Shown here one piece after another: positions 52,767-63,924 of a DNA stretch of 64,000 bases (positions are counted from its first letter, which is position 1; the number at the start of each line of letters is the position of its first letter). This DNA is from Phytophthora colocasiae. Lineage: Eukaryota; Oomycota; Peronosporomycetes; Peronosporales; Peronosporaceae. Both the position numbers and the translations under genes were made by a program. A model generated the notes under the pieces. It had not been told where the DNA came from and did not search any database. It saw only the letters and a list, made by a program, of their open reading frames with translations. The stretch lies in the NCBI GenBank assembly GCA_018806915.1, contig JAGKQI010000050.1, positions 343,658 through 407,657 of the forward strand. Reading direction: 5' to 3'.

Positions 52767-53228
52767 CTGAATCTGTTACTGTGATAACATCAGTTGGCAT
52801 TAGCACTTTCCCAAATGTGCACTTCGCGGTTCATCTGCGAGCTCCGCTGACCTTGAGTAACACTTTTCTTTCTTTTCTTTTCATCTTGCGTGTCGTCTGT
52901 GTATGTCGTCGCGACGCTTTTGTTGCGTTCTGTGGCCTTGTGTCTCTATCTCGGCTTTCCTTACACTCGCTATTCACTGCTGCACCTGGCTTCGCGGTCT
53001 TGGCGGAGTCTTGGCCGTCGTGGTCTTGGTGCCGTTTCGGCTCACCTGGTTTTGTGGTTTTGTGGGTTGCTGGGTTTGTGTGTTGCTGGTTTTGTGTGTT
53101 GCTGGTTTTAGGGTTGCTGGGTTTGTGTGTTGCTGGTTTTGTGTGTGTTTGTGGGTTTGTGGTGTGTGTGTTGAATGTGTGTTGGTGTCAATGTTTGTGT
53201 GGCGGTAGGGTGCGTAGTTTGTTGTCAT

Positions 53229-53301
53229 GGGGATGTAGCTCAAATGGTAGAGCGCTCGCTTAGCATGCGAGAGGTACAGGGATCGATACCCTGCTTCTCC
53301 A
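53229..53301 (+). tRNA. tRNA-Ala(AGC), copy 57
   Basis: Consensus sequence; next copy 535 bp on. Confidence 0.98.
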
Positions 53302-53763
53302 CTGAATCTGTTACTGTGATAACATCAGTTGGCATTAGCACTTTCCCAAATGTGCACTTCGCGGTTCATCTGCGAGCTCCGCTGACCTTGAGTAACACTT
53401 TTCTTTCTTTTCTTTTCATCTTGCGTGTCGTCTGTGTATGTCGTCGCGACGCTTTTGTTGCGTTCTGTGGCCTTGTGTCTCTATCTCGGCTTTCCTTACA
53501 CTCGCTATTCACTGCTGCACCTGGCTTCGCGGTCTTGGCGGAGTCTTGGCCGTCGTGGTCTTGGTGCCGTTTCGGCTCACCTGGTTTTGTGGTTTTGTGG
53601 GTTGCTGGGTTTGTGTGTTGCTGGTTTTGTGTGTTGCTGGTTTTAGGGTTGCTGGGTTTGTGTGTTGCTGGTTTTGTGTGTGTTTGTGGGTTTGTGGTGT
53701 GTGTGTTGAATGTGTGTTGGTGTCAATGTTTGTGTGGCGGTAGGGTGCGTAGTTTGTTGTCAT

Positions 53764-53836
53764 GGGGATGTAGCTCAAATGGTAGAGCGCTCGCTTAGCA
53801 TGCGAGAGGTACAGGGATCGATACCCTGCTTCTCCA
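53764..53836 (+). tRNA. tRNA-Ala(AGC), copy 58
   Basis: Consensus sequence; next copy 535 bp on. Confidence 0.98.
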
Positions 53837-54298
53837 CTGAATCTGTTACTGTGATAACATCAGTTGGCATTAGCACTTTCCCAAATGTGCACTTCGCGGT
53901 TCATCTGCGAGCTCCGCTGACCTTGAGTAACACTTTTCTTTCTTTTCTTTTCATCTTGCGTGTCGTCTGTGTATGTCGTCGCGACGCTTTTGTTGCGTTC
54001 TGTGGCCTTGTGTCTCTATCTCGGCTTTCCTTACACTCGCTATTCACTGCTGCACCTGGCTTCGCGGTCTTGGCGGAGTCTTGGCCGTCGTGGTCTTGGT
54101 GCCGTTTCGGCTCACCTGGTTTTGTGGTTTTGTGGGTTGCTGGGTTTGTGTGTTGCTGGTTTTGTGTGTTGCTGGTTTTAGGGTTGCTGGGTTTGTGTGT
54201 TGCTGGTTTTGTGTGTGTTTGTGGGTTTGTGGTGTGTGTGTTGAATGTGTGTTGGTGTCAATGTTTGTGTGGCGGTAGGGTGCGTAGTTTGTTGTCAT

Positions 54299-54371
54299 GG
54301 GGATGTAGCTCAAATGGTAGAGCGCTCGCTTAGCATGCGAGAGGTACAGGGATCGATACCCTGCTTCTCCA
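54299..54371 (+). tRNA. tRNA-Ala(AGC), copy 59
   Basis: Consensus sequence; GTTTCAG spacer variant; next copy 535 bp on. Confidence 0.98.
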
Positions 54372-54833
54372 CTGAATCTGTTACTGTGATAACATCAGTT
54401 GGCATTAGCACTTTCCCAAATGTGCACTTCGCGGTTCATCTGCGAGCTCCGCTGACCTTGAGTAACACTTTTCTTTCTTTTCTTTTCATCTTGCGTGTCG
54501 TCTGTGTATGTCGTCGCGACGCTTTTGTTGCGTTCTGTGGCCTTGTGTCTCTATCTCGGCTTTCCTTACACTCGCTATTCACTGCTGCACCTGGCTTCGC
54601 GGTCTTGGCGGAGTCTTGGCCGTCGTGGTCTTGGTGCCGTTTCAGCTCACCTGGTTTTGTGGTTTTGTGGGTTGCTGGGTTTGTGTGTTGCTGGTTTTGT
54701 GTGTTGCTGGTTTTAGGGTTGCTGGGTTTGTGTGTTGCTGGTTTTGTGTGTGTTTGTGGGTTTGTGGTGTGTGTGTTGAATGTGTGTTGGTGTCAATGTT
54801 TGTGTGGCGGTAGGGTGCGTAGTTTGTTGTCAT

Positions 54834-54906
54834 GGGGATGTAGCTCAAATGGTAGAGCGCTCGCTTAGCATGCGAGAGGTACAGGGATCGATACCCTGCT
54901 TCTCCA
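54834..54906 (+). tRNA. tRNA-Ala(AGC), copy 60
   Basis: Consensus sequence; GTTTCAG spacer variant; next copy 537 bp on. Confidence 0.98.
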
Positions 54907-55370
54907 CTGAATCTGTTACTGTGATAACATCAGTTGGCATTAGCACTTTCCCAAATGTGCACTTCGCGGTTCATCTGCGAGCTCCGCTGACCTTGAGTAA
55001 CACTTTTCTTTCTTTTCTTTTCATCTTGCGTGTCGTCTGTGTATGTCGTCGCGACGCTTTTGTTGCGTTCTGTGGCCTTGTGTCTCTATCTCGGCTTTCC
55101 TTACACTCGCTATTCACTGCTGCACCTGGCTTCGCGGTCTTGGCGGAGTCTTGGCCGTCGTGGTCTTGGTGCCGTTTCAGCTCACCTGGTTTTGTGGTTT
55201 TGTGGGTTGCTGGGTTTGTGTGTTGCTGGTTTTGTGTGTTGCTGGTTTTAGGGGTTGCTGGGTTTTGTGTGTTGCTGGTTTTGTGTGTGTTTGTGGGTTT
55301 GTGGTGTGTGTGTTGAATGTGTGTTGGTGTCAATGTTTGTGTGGCGGTAGGGTGCGTAGTTTGTTGTCAT

Positions 55371-55443
55371 GGGGATGTAGCTCAAATGGTAGAGCGCTCG
55401 CTTAGCATGCGAGAGGTACAGGGATCGATACCCTGCTTCTCCA
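55371..55443 (+). tRNA. tRNA-Ala(AGC), copy 61
   Basis: Consensus sequence; next copy 534 bp on. Confidence 0.98.
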
Positions 55444-55904
55444 CTGAATCTGTTACTGTGATAACATCAGTTGGCATTAGCACTTTCCCAAATGTGCACT
55501 TCGCGGTTCATCTGCGAGCTCCGCTGACCTTGAGTAACACTTTTCTTTCTTTTCTTTTCATCTTGCGTGTCGTCTGTGTATGTCGTCGAGACGCTTTGTT
55601 GCGTTCTGTGGCCTTGTGTCTCTATCTCGGCTTTCCTTACACTCGCTATTCACTGCTGCACCTGGCTTCGCGGTCTTGGCGGAGTCTTGGCCGTCGTGGT
55701 CTTGGTGCCGTTTCGGCTCACCTGGTTTTGTGGTTTTGTGGGTTGCTGGGTTTGTGTGTTGCTGGTTTTGTGTGTTGCTGGTTTTAGGGTTGCTGGGTTT
55801 GTGTGTTGCTGGTTTTGTGTGTGTTTGTGGGTTTGTGGTGTGTGTGTTGAATGTGTGTTGGTGTCAATGTTTGTGTGGCGGTAGGGTGCGTAGTTTGTTG
55901 TCAT

Positions 55905-55977
55905 GGGGATGTAGCTCAAATGGTAGAGCGCTCGCTTAGCATGCGAGAGGTACAGGGATCGATACCCTGCTTCTCCA
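55905..55977 (+). tRNA. tRNA-Ala(AGC), copy 62
   Basis: Consensus sequence. Its G/T tract is strongly altered at about 56302-56365; next copy 535 bp on. Confidence 0.98.
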
Positions 55978-56439
55978 CTGAATCTGTTACTGTGATAACA
56001 TCAGTTGGCATTAGCACTTTCCCAAATGTGCACTTCGCGGTTCATCTGCGAGCTCCGCTGACCTTGAGTAACACTTTTCTTTCTTTTCTTTTCATCTTGC
56101 GTGTCGTCTGTGTATGTCGTCGCGACGCTTTTGTTGCGTTCTGTGGCCTTGTGTCTCTATCTCGGCTTTCCTTACACTCGCTATTCACTGCTGCACCTGG
56201 CTTCGCGGTCTTGGCGGAGTCTTGGCTGTCGTGGTCTTGGTGCCGTTTCAGCTCACCTGGTTTTGTGGTTTTGTGGGTTGCTGGGTTTGTGTGTTGCTGG
56301 TTATATCTGAAGATGGTTTTTGTGTTGCTGTGTTTGTGTGTAGCTGGTTTGCTGTGTGTTTGTGGGTGTGGGGTGTGTGTGTTGAATGTGTGTTGGTGTC
56401 AATGTTTGTGTGGCGGTAGGGTGCGTAGTTTGTTGTCAT

Positions 56440-56512
56440 GGGGATGTAGCTCAAATGGTAGAGCGCTCGCTTAGCATGCGAGAGGTACAGGGATCGATAC
56501 CCTGCTTCTCCA
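56440..56512 (+). tRNA. tRNA-Ala(AGC), copy 63
   Basis: Consensus sequence; shortest well-read unit, next copy 488 bp on (G/T monomers missing). Confidence 0.98.
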
Positions 56513-56927
56513 CTGAATCTGTTACTGTGATAACATCAGTTGGCATTAGCACTTTCCCAAATGTGCACTTCGCGGTTCATCTGCGAGCTCCGCTGACCTT
56601 GAGTAACACTTTTCTTTCTTTTCTTTTCATCTTGCGTGTCGTCTGTGTATGTCGTCGCGACGCTTTTGTTGCGTTCTGTGGCCTTGTGTCTCTATCTCGG
56701 CTTTCCTTACACTCGCTATTCACTGCTGCACCTGGCTTCGCGGTCTTGGCGGAGTCTTGGCCGTCGTGGTCTTGGTGCCGTTTCGGCTCACCTGGTTTTG
56801 TGGTTTTGTGGGTTGCTGGGTTTGTGTGTTGCTGGTTTTGTGTGTGTTTGTGGGTTTGTGGTGTGTGTGTTGAATGTGTGTTGGTGTCAATGTTTGTGTG
56901 GCGGTAGGGTGCGTAGTTTGTTGTCAT

Positions 56928-57000
56928 GGGGATGTAGCTCAAATGGTAGAGCGCTCGCTTAGCATGCGAGAGGTACAGGGATCGATACCCTGCTTCTCCA
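56928..57000 (+). tRNA. tRNA-Ala(AGC), copy 64
   Basis: Consensus sequence; next copy 533 bp on. Confidence 0.98.
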
Positions 57001-57460
57001 CTGAATCTGTTACTGTGATAACATCAGTTGGCATTAGCACTTTCCCAAATGTGCACTTCGCGGTTCATCTGCGAGCTCCGCTGACCTTGAGTAACACTTT
57101 TCTTTCTTTTCTTTTCATCTTGCGTGTCGTCTGTGTATGTCGTCGCGACGCTTTTGTTGCGTTCTGTGGCCTTGTGTCTCTATCTCGGCTTTCCTTACAC
57201 TCGCTATTCACTGCTGCACCTGGCTTCGCGGTCTTGGCGGAGTCTTGGCCGTCGTGGTCTTGGTGCCGTTTCGGCTCACCTGGTTTTGTGGTTTTGTGGG
57301 TTGCTGGGTTTGTGTGTTGCTGGTTTTGTGTGTTGCTGGTTTTAGGGTTGCTGGGTTTGTGTGTTGCTGGTTTTGTGTGTGTTTGTGGGTTTGTGGTGTG
57401 TGTTGAATGTGTGTTGGTGTCAATGTTTGTGTGGCGGTAGGGTGCGTAGTTTGTTGTCAT

Positions 57461-57533
57461 GGGGATGTAGCTCAAATGGTAGAGCGCTCGCTTAGCATGC
57501 GAGAGGTACAGGGATCGATACCCTGCTTCTCCA
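57461..57533 (+). tRNA. tRNA-Ala(AGC), copy 65
   Basis: Consensus sequence; CTTCTGCGG spacer variant; next copy 535 bp on. Confidence 0.98.
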
Positions 57534-57995
57534 CTGAATCTGTTACTGTGATAACATCAGTTGGCATTAGCACTTTCCCAAATGTGCACTTCTGCGGTTC
57601 ATCTGCGAGCTCCGCTGACCTTGAGTAACACTTTTCTTTCTTTCTTTTCATCTTGCGTGTCGTCTGTGTATGTCGTCGCGACGCTTTTGTTGCGTTCTGT
57701 GGCCTTGTGTCTCTATCTCGGCTTTCCTTACACTCGCTATTCACTGCTGCACCTGGCTTCGCGGTCTTGGCGGAGTCTTGGCTGTCGTGGTCTTGGTGCC
57801 GTTTCGGCTCACCTGGTTTTGTGGTTTTGTGGGTTGCTGGGTTTGTGTGTTGCTGGTTTTGTGTGTTGCTGGTTTTAGGGTTGCTGGGTTTGTGTGTTGC
57901 TGGTTTTGTGTGTGTTTGTGGGTTTGTGGTGTGTGTGTTGAATGTGTGTTGGTGTCAATGTTTGTGTGGCGGTAGGGTGCGTAGTTTGTTGTCAT

Positions 57996-58068
57996 GGGGA
58001 TGTAGCTCAAATGGTAGAGCGCTCGCTTAGCATGCGAGAGGTACAGGGATCGATACCCTGCTTCTCCA
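57996..58068 (+). tRNA. tRNA-Ala(AGC), copy 66
   Basis: Consensus sequence; next copy 536 bp on. Confidence 0.98.
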
Positions 58069-58531
58069 CTGAATCTGTTACTGTGATAACATCAGTTGGC
58101 ATTAGCACTTTCCCAAATGTGCACTTCGCGGTTCATCTGCGAGCTCCGCTGACCTTGAGTAACACTTTTCTTTCTTTTCTTTTCATCTTGCGTGTCGTCT
58201 GTGTATGTCGTCGCGACGCTTTTGTTGCGTTCTGTGGCCTTGTGTCTCTATCTCGGCTTTCCTTACACTCGCTATTCACTGCTGCAACCTGGCTTCGCGG
58301 TCTTGGCGGAGTCTTGGCCGTCGTGGTCTTGGTGCCGTTTCGGCTCACCTGGTTTTGTGGTTTTGTGGGTTGCTGGGTTTGTGTGTTGCTGGTTTTGTGT
58401 GTTGCTGGTTTTAGGGTTGCTGGGTTTGTGTGTTGCTGGTTTTGTGTGTGTTTGTGGGTTTGTGGTGTGTGTGTTGAATGTGTGTTGGTGTCAATGTTTG
58501 TGTGGCGGTAGGGTGCGTAGTTTGTTGTCAT

Positions 58532-58603
58532 GGGATGTAGCTCAAATGGTAGAGCGCTCGCTTAGCATGCGAGAGGTACAGGGATCGATACCCTGCTTCT
58601 CCA
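58532..58603 (+). pseudogene. tRNA-Ala(AGC), copy 67, acceptor deletion
   Basis: 72 nt: one G missing from the first four, which shortens the acceptor and disturbs the G3:U70 identity pair. Next copy 531 bp on. Confidence 0.65.
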
Positions 58604-59062
58604 CTGAATCTGTTACTGTGATAACATCAGTTGGCATTAGCACTTTCCCAAATGTGCACTTCGCGGTTCATCTGCGAGCTCCGCTGACCTTGAGTAACAC
58701 TTTTCTTTCTTTTCTTTTCATCTTGCGTGTCGTCTGTGTATGTCGTCGCGACGCTTTGTTGCGTTCTGTGGCCTTGTGTCTCTATCTCGGCTTTCCTTAC
58801 ACTCGCTATTCACTGCTGCACCTGGCTTCGCGGTCTTGGCGGAGTCTTGGCTGTCGTGGTCTTGGTGCCGTTTCGGCTCACCTGGTTTTGTGGTTTTGTG
58901 GGTTGCTGGGTTTGTGTGTTGCTGGTTTTGTGTGTTGCTGGTTTTAGGTTGCTGGGTTTGTGTGTTGCTGGTTTTGTGTGTGTTTGTGGGTTTGTGTGTG
59001 TGTGTTGAATGTGTGTTGGTGTCAATGTGTGTGTGGCGGTAGGGTGCGTAGTTTGTTGTCAT

Positions 59063-59135
59063 GGGGATGTAGCTCAAATGGTCGAGCGCTCGCTTAGCAT
59101 GCGAGAGGTACAGGGATCGATACCCTGCTTCTCCA
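59063..59135 (+). tRNA. tRNA-Ala(AGC), copy 68, A21C
   Basis: One substitution in the D loop (GGTCGAGC for GGTAGAGC), at the normally invariant A21. Cloverleaf stems intact. Next copy 535 bp on. Confidence 0.85.
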
Positions 59136-59597
59136 CTGAATCTGTTACTGTGATCACATCAGTTGGCATTAGCACTTTCCCAAATGTGCACTTCTGCGGT
59201 TCATCTGCGAGCTCCGCTGACCTTGAGTAACACTTTTCTTTCTTTTCTTTTCATCTTGCGTGTCGTCTGTGTATGTCGTCGCGACGCTTTTGTTGCGTTC
59301 TGTGGCCTTGTGTCTCTATCTCGGCTTTCCTTACACTCGCTATTCACTGCTGCACCTGGCTTCGCGGTCTTGGCGAGTCTTGGCTGTCGTGGTCTTGGTG
59401 CCGTTTCGGCTCACCTGGTTTTGTGGTTTTGTGGGTTGCTGGGTTTGTGTGTTGCTGGTTTTGTGTGTTGCTGGTTTTAGGGTTGCTGGGTTTGTGTGTT
59501 GCTGGTTTTGTGTGTGTTTGTGGGTTTGTGGTGTGTGTGTTGAATGTGTGTTGGTGTCAATGTTTGTGTGGCGGTAGGGTGCGTAGTTTGTTGTCAT

Positions 59598-59669
59598 GGG
59601 GATGTAGCTCAATGGTAGAGCGCTCGCTTAGCATGCGAGAGGTACAGGGATCGATACCCTGCTTCTCCA
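59598..59669 (+). tRNA. tRNA-Ala(AGC), copy 69, short D loop
   Basis: 72 nt: one A missing from the D loop (7 nt), still a foldable tRNA. Next copy 503 bp on. Confidence 0.8.
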
Positions 59670-60100
59670 CTGAATCTGTTACTGTGATAACATCAGTTGG
59701 CATTAGCACTTTCCCAAATGTGCACTTCGCGGTTCATCTGCGAGCTCCGCTGACCTTGAGTAACACTTTTCTTTCTTTTCTTTTCATCTTGCGTGTCGTC
59801 TGTGTATGTCGTCGCGACGCTTTTGTTGCGTTCTGTGGCCTTGTGTCTCTATCTCGGCTTTCCTTACACTCGCTATTCACTGCTGCACCTGGCTTCGCGG
59901 TCTTGGCGGAGTCTTGGCCGTCGTGGTCTTGGTGCCGTTTCGGCTCACCTGGTTTTGTGGTTTTGTGGGTTGCTGGGTTTGTGTGTTGCTGGTTTTGTGT
60001 GTTGCTGGTTTTGTGTGTGTTTGTGGGTTTGTGGTGTGTGTGTTGAATGTGTGTTGGTGTCAATGTTTGTGTGGCGGTAGGGTGCGTAGTTTGTTGTCAT

Positions 60101-60173
60101 GGGGATGTAGCTCAAATGGTAGAGCGCTCGCTTAGCATGCGAGAGGTACAGGGATCGATACCCTGCTTCTCCA
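60101..60173 (+). tRNA. tRNA-Ala(AGC), copy 70
   Basis: Consensus sequence. The following T-rich terminator tract is shortened (near 60275-60290); next copy 531 bp on. Confidence 0.98.
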
Positions 60174-60631
60174 CTGAATCTGTTACTGTGATAACATCAG
60201 TTGGCATTAGCACTTTCCCAAATGTGCACTTCGCGGTTCATCTGCGAGCTCCGCTGACCTTGAGTAACACTTTTCTTTCTTTTCATCTTGCGTGTCGTCT
60301 GTGTATGTCGTCGCGACGCTTTTGTTGCGTTCTGTGGCCTTGTGTCTCTATCTCGGCTTTCCTTACACTCGCTATTCACTGCTGCACCTGGCTTCGCGGT
60401 CTTGGCGGAGTCTTGGCCGTCGTGGTCTTGGTGCCGTTTCAGCTCACCTGGTTTTGTGGTTTTGTGGGTTGCTGGGTTTGTGTGTTGCTGGTTTTGTGTG
60501 TTGCTGGTTTTTAGGGTTGCTGGGTTTGTGTGTTGCTGGTTTTGTGTGTGTTTGTGGGTTTGTGGTGTGTGTGTTGAATGTGTGTTGGTGTCAATGTTTG
60601 TGTGGCGGTAGGGTGCGTAGTTTGTTGTCAT

Positions 60632-60704
60632 GGGGATGTAGCTCAAATGGTAGAGCGCTCGCTTAGCATGCGAGAGGTACAGGGATCGATACCCTGCTTC
60701 TCCA
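60632..60704 (+). tRNA. tRNA-Ala(AGC), copy 71
   Basis: Consensus sequence; next copy 532 bp on. Confidence 0.98.
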
Positions 60705-61163
60705 CTGAATCTGTTACTGTGATAACATCAGTTGGCATTAGCACTTTCCCAAATGTGCACTTCGCGGTTCATCTGCGAGCTCCGCTGACCTTGAGTAACA
60801 CTTTTCTTTCTTTTCTTTTCATCTTGCGTGTCGTCTGTGTATGTCGTCGCGACGCTTTGTTGCGTTCTGTGGCCTTGTGTCTCTATCTCGGCTTTCCTTA
60901 CACTCGGTATTCACTGCTGCTCCTGGCTTCGCGGTCTTGGCGGAGTCTTGGCGGTCGTGGTCTTGGTGCCGTTTCAGCTCACCTGGTTTTGTGGTTTTGT
61001 GGGTTGCTGGGTTTGTGTGTTGCTGGTTTGTGTGTTGCTGGTTTTAGGGTTGCTGGGTTTGTGTGTTGCTGGTTTGTGTGTGTTTGTGGGTTTGTGGTGT
61101 GTGTGTTGAATGTGTGTTGGTGTCAATGTTTGTGTGGCGGTAGGGTGCGTAGTTTGTTGTCAT

Positions 61164-61238
61164 GGGGATGTAAGCTCAAATGGTAGAGCGCTCGCTTAGC
61201 ATGCGAGAGGTACAGGGGATCGATACCCTGCTTCTCCA
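61164..61238 (+). pseudogene. tRNA-Ala(AGC), copy 72, two insertions
   Basis: 75 nt: an extra A before the D stem (A box) and an extra G in the T stem (B box). Next copy 536 bp on. Confidence 0.65.
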
Positions 61239-61699
61239 CTGAATCTGTTACTGTGATAACATCAGTTGGCATTAGCACTTTCCCAAATGTGCACTTCGCG
61301 GTTCATCTGCGAGCTCCGCTGACCTTGAGTAACACTTTTCTTTCTTTTCTTTCATCTTGCGTGTCGTCTGTGTATGTCGTCGCGACGCTTTTGTTGCGTT
61401 CTGTGGCCTTGTGTCTCTATCTCGGCTTTCCTTACACTCGCTATTCACTGCTGCACCTGGCTTCGCGGTCTTGGCGGAGTCTTGGCCGTCGTGGTCTTGG
61501 TGCCGTTTCAGCTCACCTGGTTTTGTGGTTTTGTGGGTTGCTGGGTTTGTGTGTTGCTGGTTTTGTGTGTTGCTGGTTTTAGGGTTGCTGGGTTTGTGTG
61601 TTGCTGGTTTTGTGTGTGTTTGTGGGTTTGTGGTGTGTGTGTTGAATGTGTGTTGGTGTCAATGTTTGTGTGGCGGTAGGGTGCGTAGTTTGTTGTCAT

Positions 61700-61772
61700 G
61701 GGGATGTAGCTCAAATGGTAGAGCGCTCGCTTAGCATGCGAGAGGTACAGGGATCGATACCCTGCTTCTCCA
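61700..61772 (+). tRNA. tRNA-Ala(AGC), copy 73
   Basis: Consensus sequence, the last perfect copy in the window; next copy 537 bp on. Confidence 0.98.
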
Positions 61773-62236
61773 CTGAATCTGTTACTGTGATAACATCAGT
61801 TGGCATTAGCACTTTCCCAAATGTGCACTTCGCGGTTCATCTGCGAGCTCCGCTGACCTTGAGTAACACTTTTCTTTCTTTTCTTTTCATCTTGCGTGTC
61901 GTCTGTGTATGTCGTCGCGACGCTTTTGTTGCGTTCTGTGGCCTTGTGTCTCTATCTCAGCTTTCCCTTACACTCGCTATTCACTGCTGCACCTGGCTTC
62001 GCGGTCTTGGCGGAGTCTTGGCCGTCGTGGTCTTGGTGCCGTTTCGGCTCACCTGGTTTTGTGGTTTTGTGGGTTGCTGGGTTTGTGTGTTGCTGGTTTT
62101 GTGTGTTGCTGGTTTTAGGGTTGCTGGGTTTGTGTGTTGCTGGTTTTGTGTGTGTTTGTGGGTTTGTGGTGTGTGTGTTGAATGTGTGTTGGTGTCAATG
62201 TTTGTGTGGCGGTAGGGTGCGTAGTTTTGTTTTCTT

Positions 62237-62309
62237 GGGTATGTAGCTCAAATGGTAGAGCGCTCGCTTAGCATGCGAGAGGTACAGGGATCGATACCCT
62301 GCTTCTCCA
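62237..62309 (+). tRNA. tRNA-Ala(AGC), copy 74, G4T
   Basis: Acceptor base 4 is T in place of G, opposing C69, next to the existing U6-U67 mismatch; the acceptor would be weak. The upstream leader is also altered. Next copy 539 bp on. Confidence 0.7.
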
Positions 62310-62775
62310 CTGAATCTGTTACTGTGATAACATCAGTTGGCATTAGCACTTTCCCAAATGTGCACTTCGCGGTTCATCTGCGAGCTCCGCTGACCTTGAG
62401 GTAACACTTTTCTTTCTTTTCTTTTCATCTTGCGTGTCGTCTGTGTATGTCGTCGCGACGCTTTTGTTGCGTTCTGTGGCCTTGTGTCTCTATCTCGGCT
62501 TTCCTTACACTCGCTATTCACTGCTGCACCTGGCTTCGCGGTCTTGGCGGAGTCTTGGCCGTCGTGGTCTTGGTGCCGTTTCAGCTCACCTGGTTTTGTG
62601 GTTTTGTGGGTTGCTGGGTTTGTGTGTTGCTGGTTTTGTGTGTTGCTGGTTTTAGGGTTGCTGGGTTTGTGTGTTGCTGGTTTTGTGTGTGTTTGTGGGT
62701 TTTGTGAATTGTGTGTGTTGAATGTGTGTTGGTGTCAATGTTTGTGTGGCGGTAGGGTGCGTAGTTTGTTGTCAT

Positions 62776-62853
62776 GGGGATGTAGCTCAATCCATGGTAG
62801 AGCGCTTTCGCTTAGCATGCGAGAGGTACAGGGATCGATACCCTGCTTCTCCA
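62776..62853 (+). pseudogene. tRNA-Ala(AGC), copy 75, insertions
   Basis: 78 nt: extra bases in the D loop and anticodon stem; cannot fold normally as read. Surrounded by many small insertions. Confidence 0.6.
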
Positions 62854-63353
62854 CTGAATCTGTTACTGTGATAACATCCAGTTGGCATTAGCACTTTCCC
62901 AAATAATGCACTTCGCCGAGTTCATCTGCGAGCTCCGCTGACAGCTTGAGTAACACTTTTCTTTCTTTTCTTTTTCATCTTTTGCGCGTGTCGTCTGTAG
63001 TATGTCGTCGCTTTGACGCTTTTTGTTGCGTTCTGTGGCCTTGTGTCTCTATCTCGGCTTTCCGCCCCACACTCGCTATTCCCTGCTGCACCCTGAAGCT
63101 TCGCGGTGCCTTGGCGGAGTCTTGGCCGTCGTGGTCTTGAGTGCCGTTTCAACTCACCTGGTTTTGTGGTTTTGTGAGGTTGCTGGGTTTGTGTGTTGCT
63201 GGTTTTGTGTGTTGCTGGTTTGTAGGTTTGGTTGCTGGAGTTTTGTGTGTTGCTGGTTTTGTATTGTGTGTTTGTGGGTTTGTGGTGTGTGTGTTGAATG
63301 TGTGTTGAGTGTCAATGTTTGTGTGGCGGTAGGGTGCGTAGTTTGTTGTCATA

Positions 63354-63434
63354 GGGGATGTAGCTCAAATGGTAGAGCCCCGCTCGCTTAGCATGCGAGA
63401 GGTACAGGGATCGATACCCTCAGCTTCTCCCGCA
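63354..63434 (+). pseudogene. tRNA-Ala(AGC), copy 76, insertions
   Basis: About 81 nt, with insertions after the D stem, before the acceptor 3' strand and before the discriminator. Confidence 0.6.
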
Positions 63435-63924
63435 CTGAATCTGTTACTGTGATAACATCAGTTGGCATTAGCACACTTTCCCAAATGTGCACTTCGCGGC
63501 GAAGGTTCATCTGCGAGCTCCGCTGACCTTAAGTAACACTTTTCTTTCTTTTACTTTTCATCTTGCGTGTCGTCTGTATGTCGTCGCGACGCTTTTTGTT
63601 GTTGCGTTCTGTGGCCTTGTGTCTCTATCTCCGGCTTTCCTTACACCTCGCTATTCACTGCTGCACCTGGCTTCGCCCGGTCTTGGCGGAGTCTTGGCCG
63701 TCGTGATCTTGGTGCCGTTTCAGCTCCACCCCATGGTTTTGTGGTTTTGTGGAGTTGCACTGGGTTTTGTGTGTTGCTGGTTTTGTGTGTTGCTGGTTTT
63801 AGGGTTGCTGGGTTTTGTGTGTTGCTGGTTTTGTGTGTGTGTTTGTGGGTTTGTGGTGTGTGTGTTGAATGTGTGTTGAGTGTCAATGTTTGTGTGGCGG
63901 TAGGGTGCGTAGTTTGTTTGTCAT

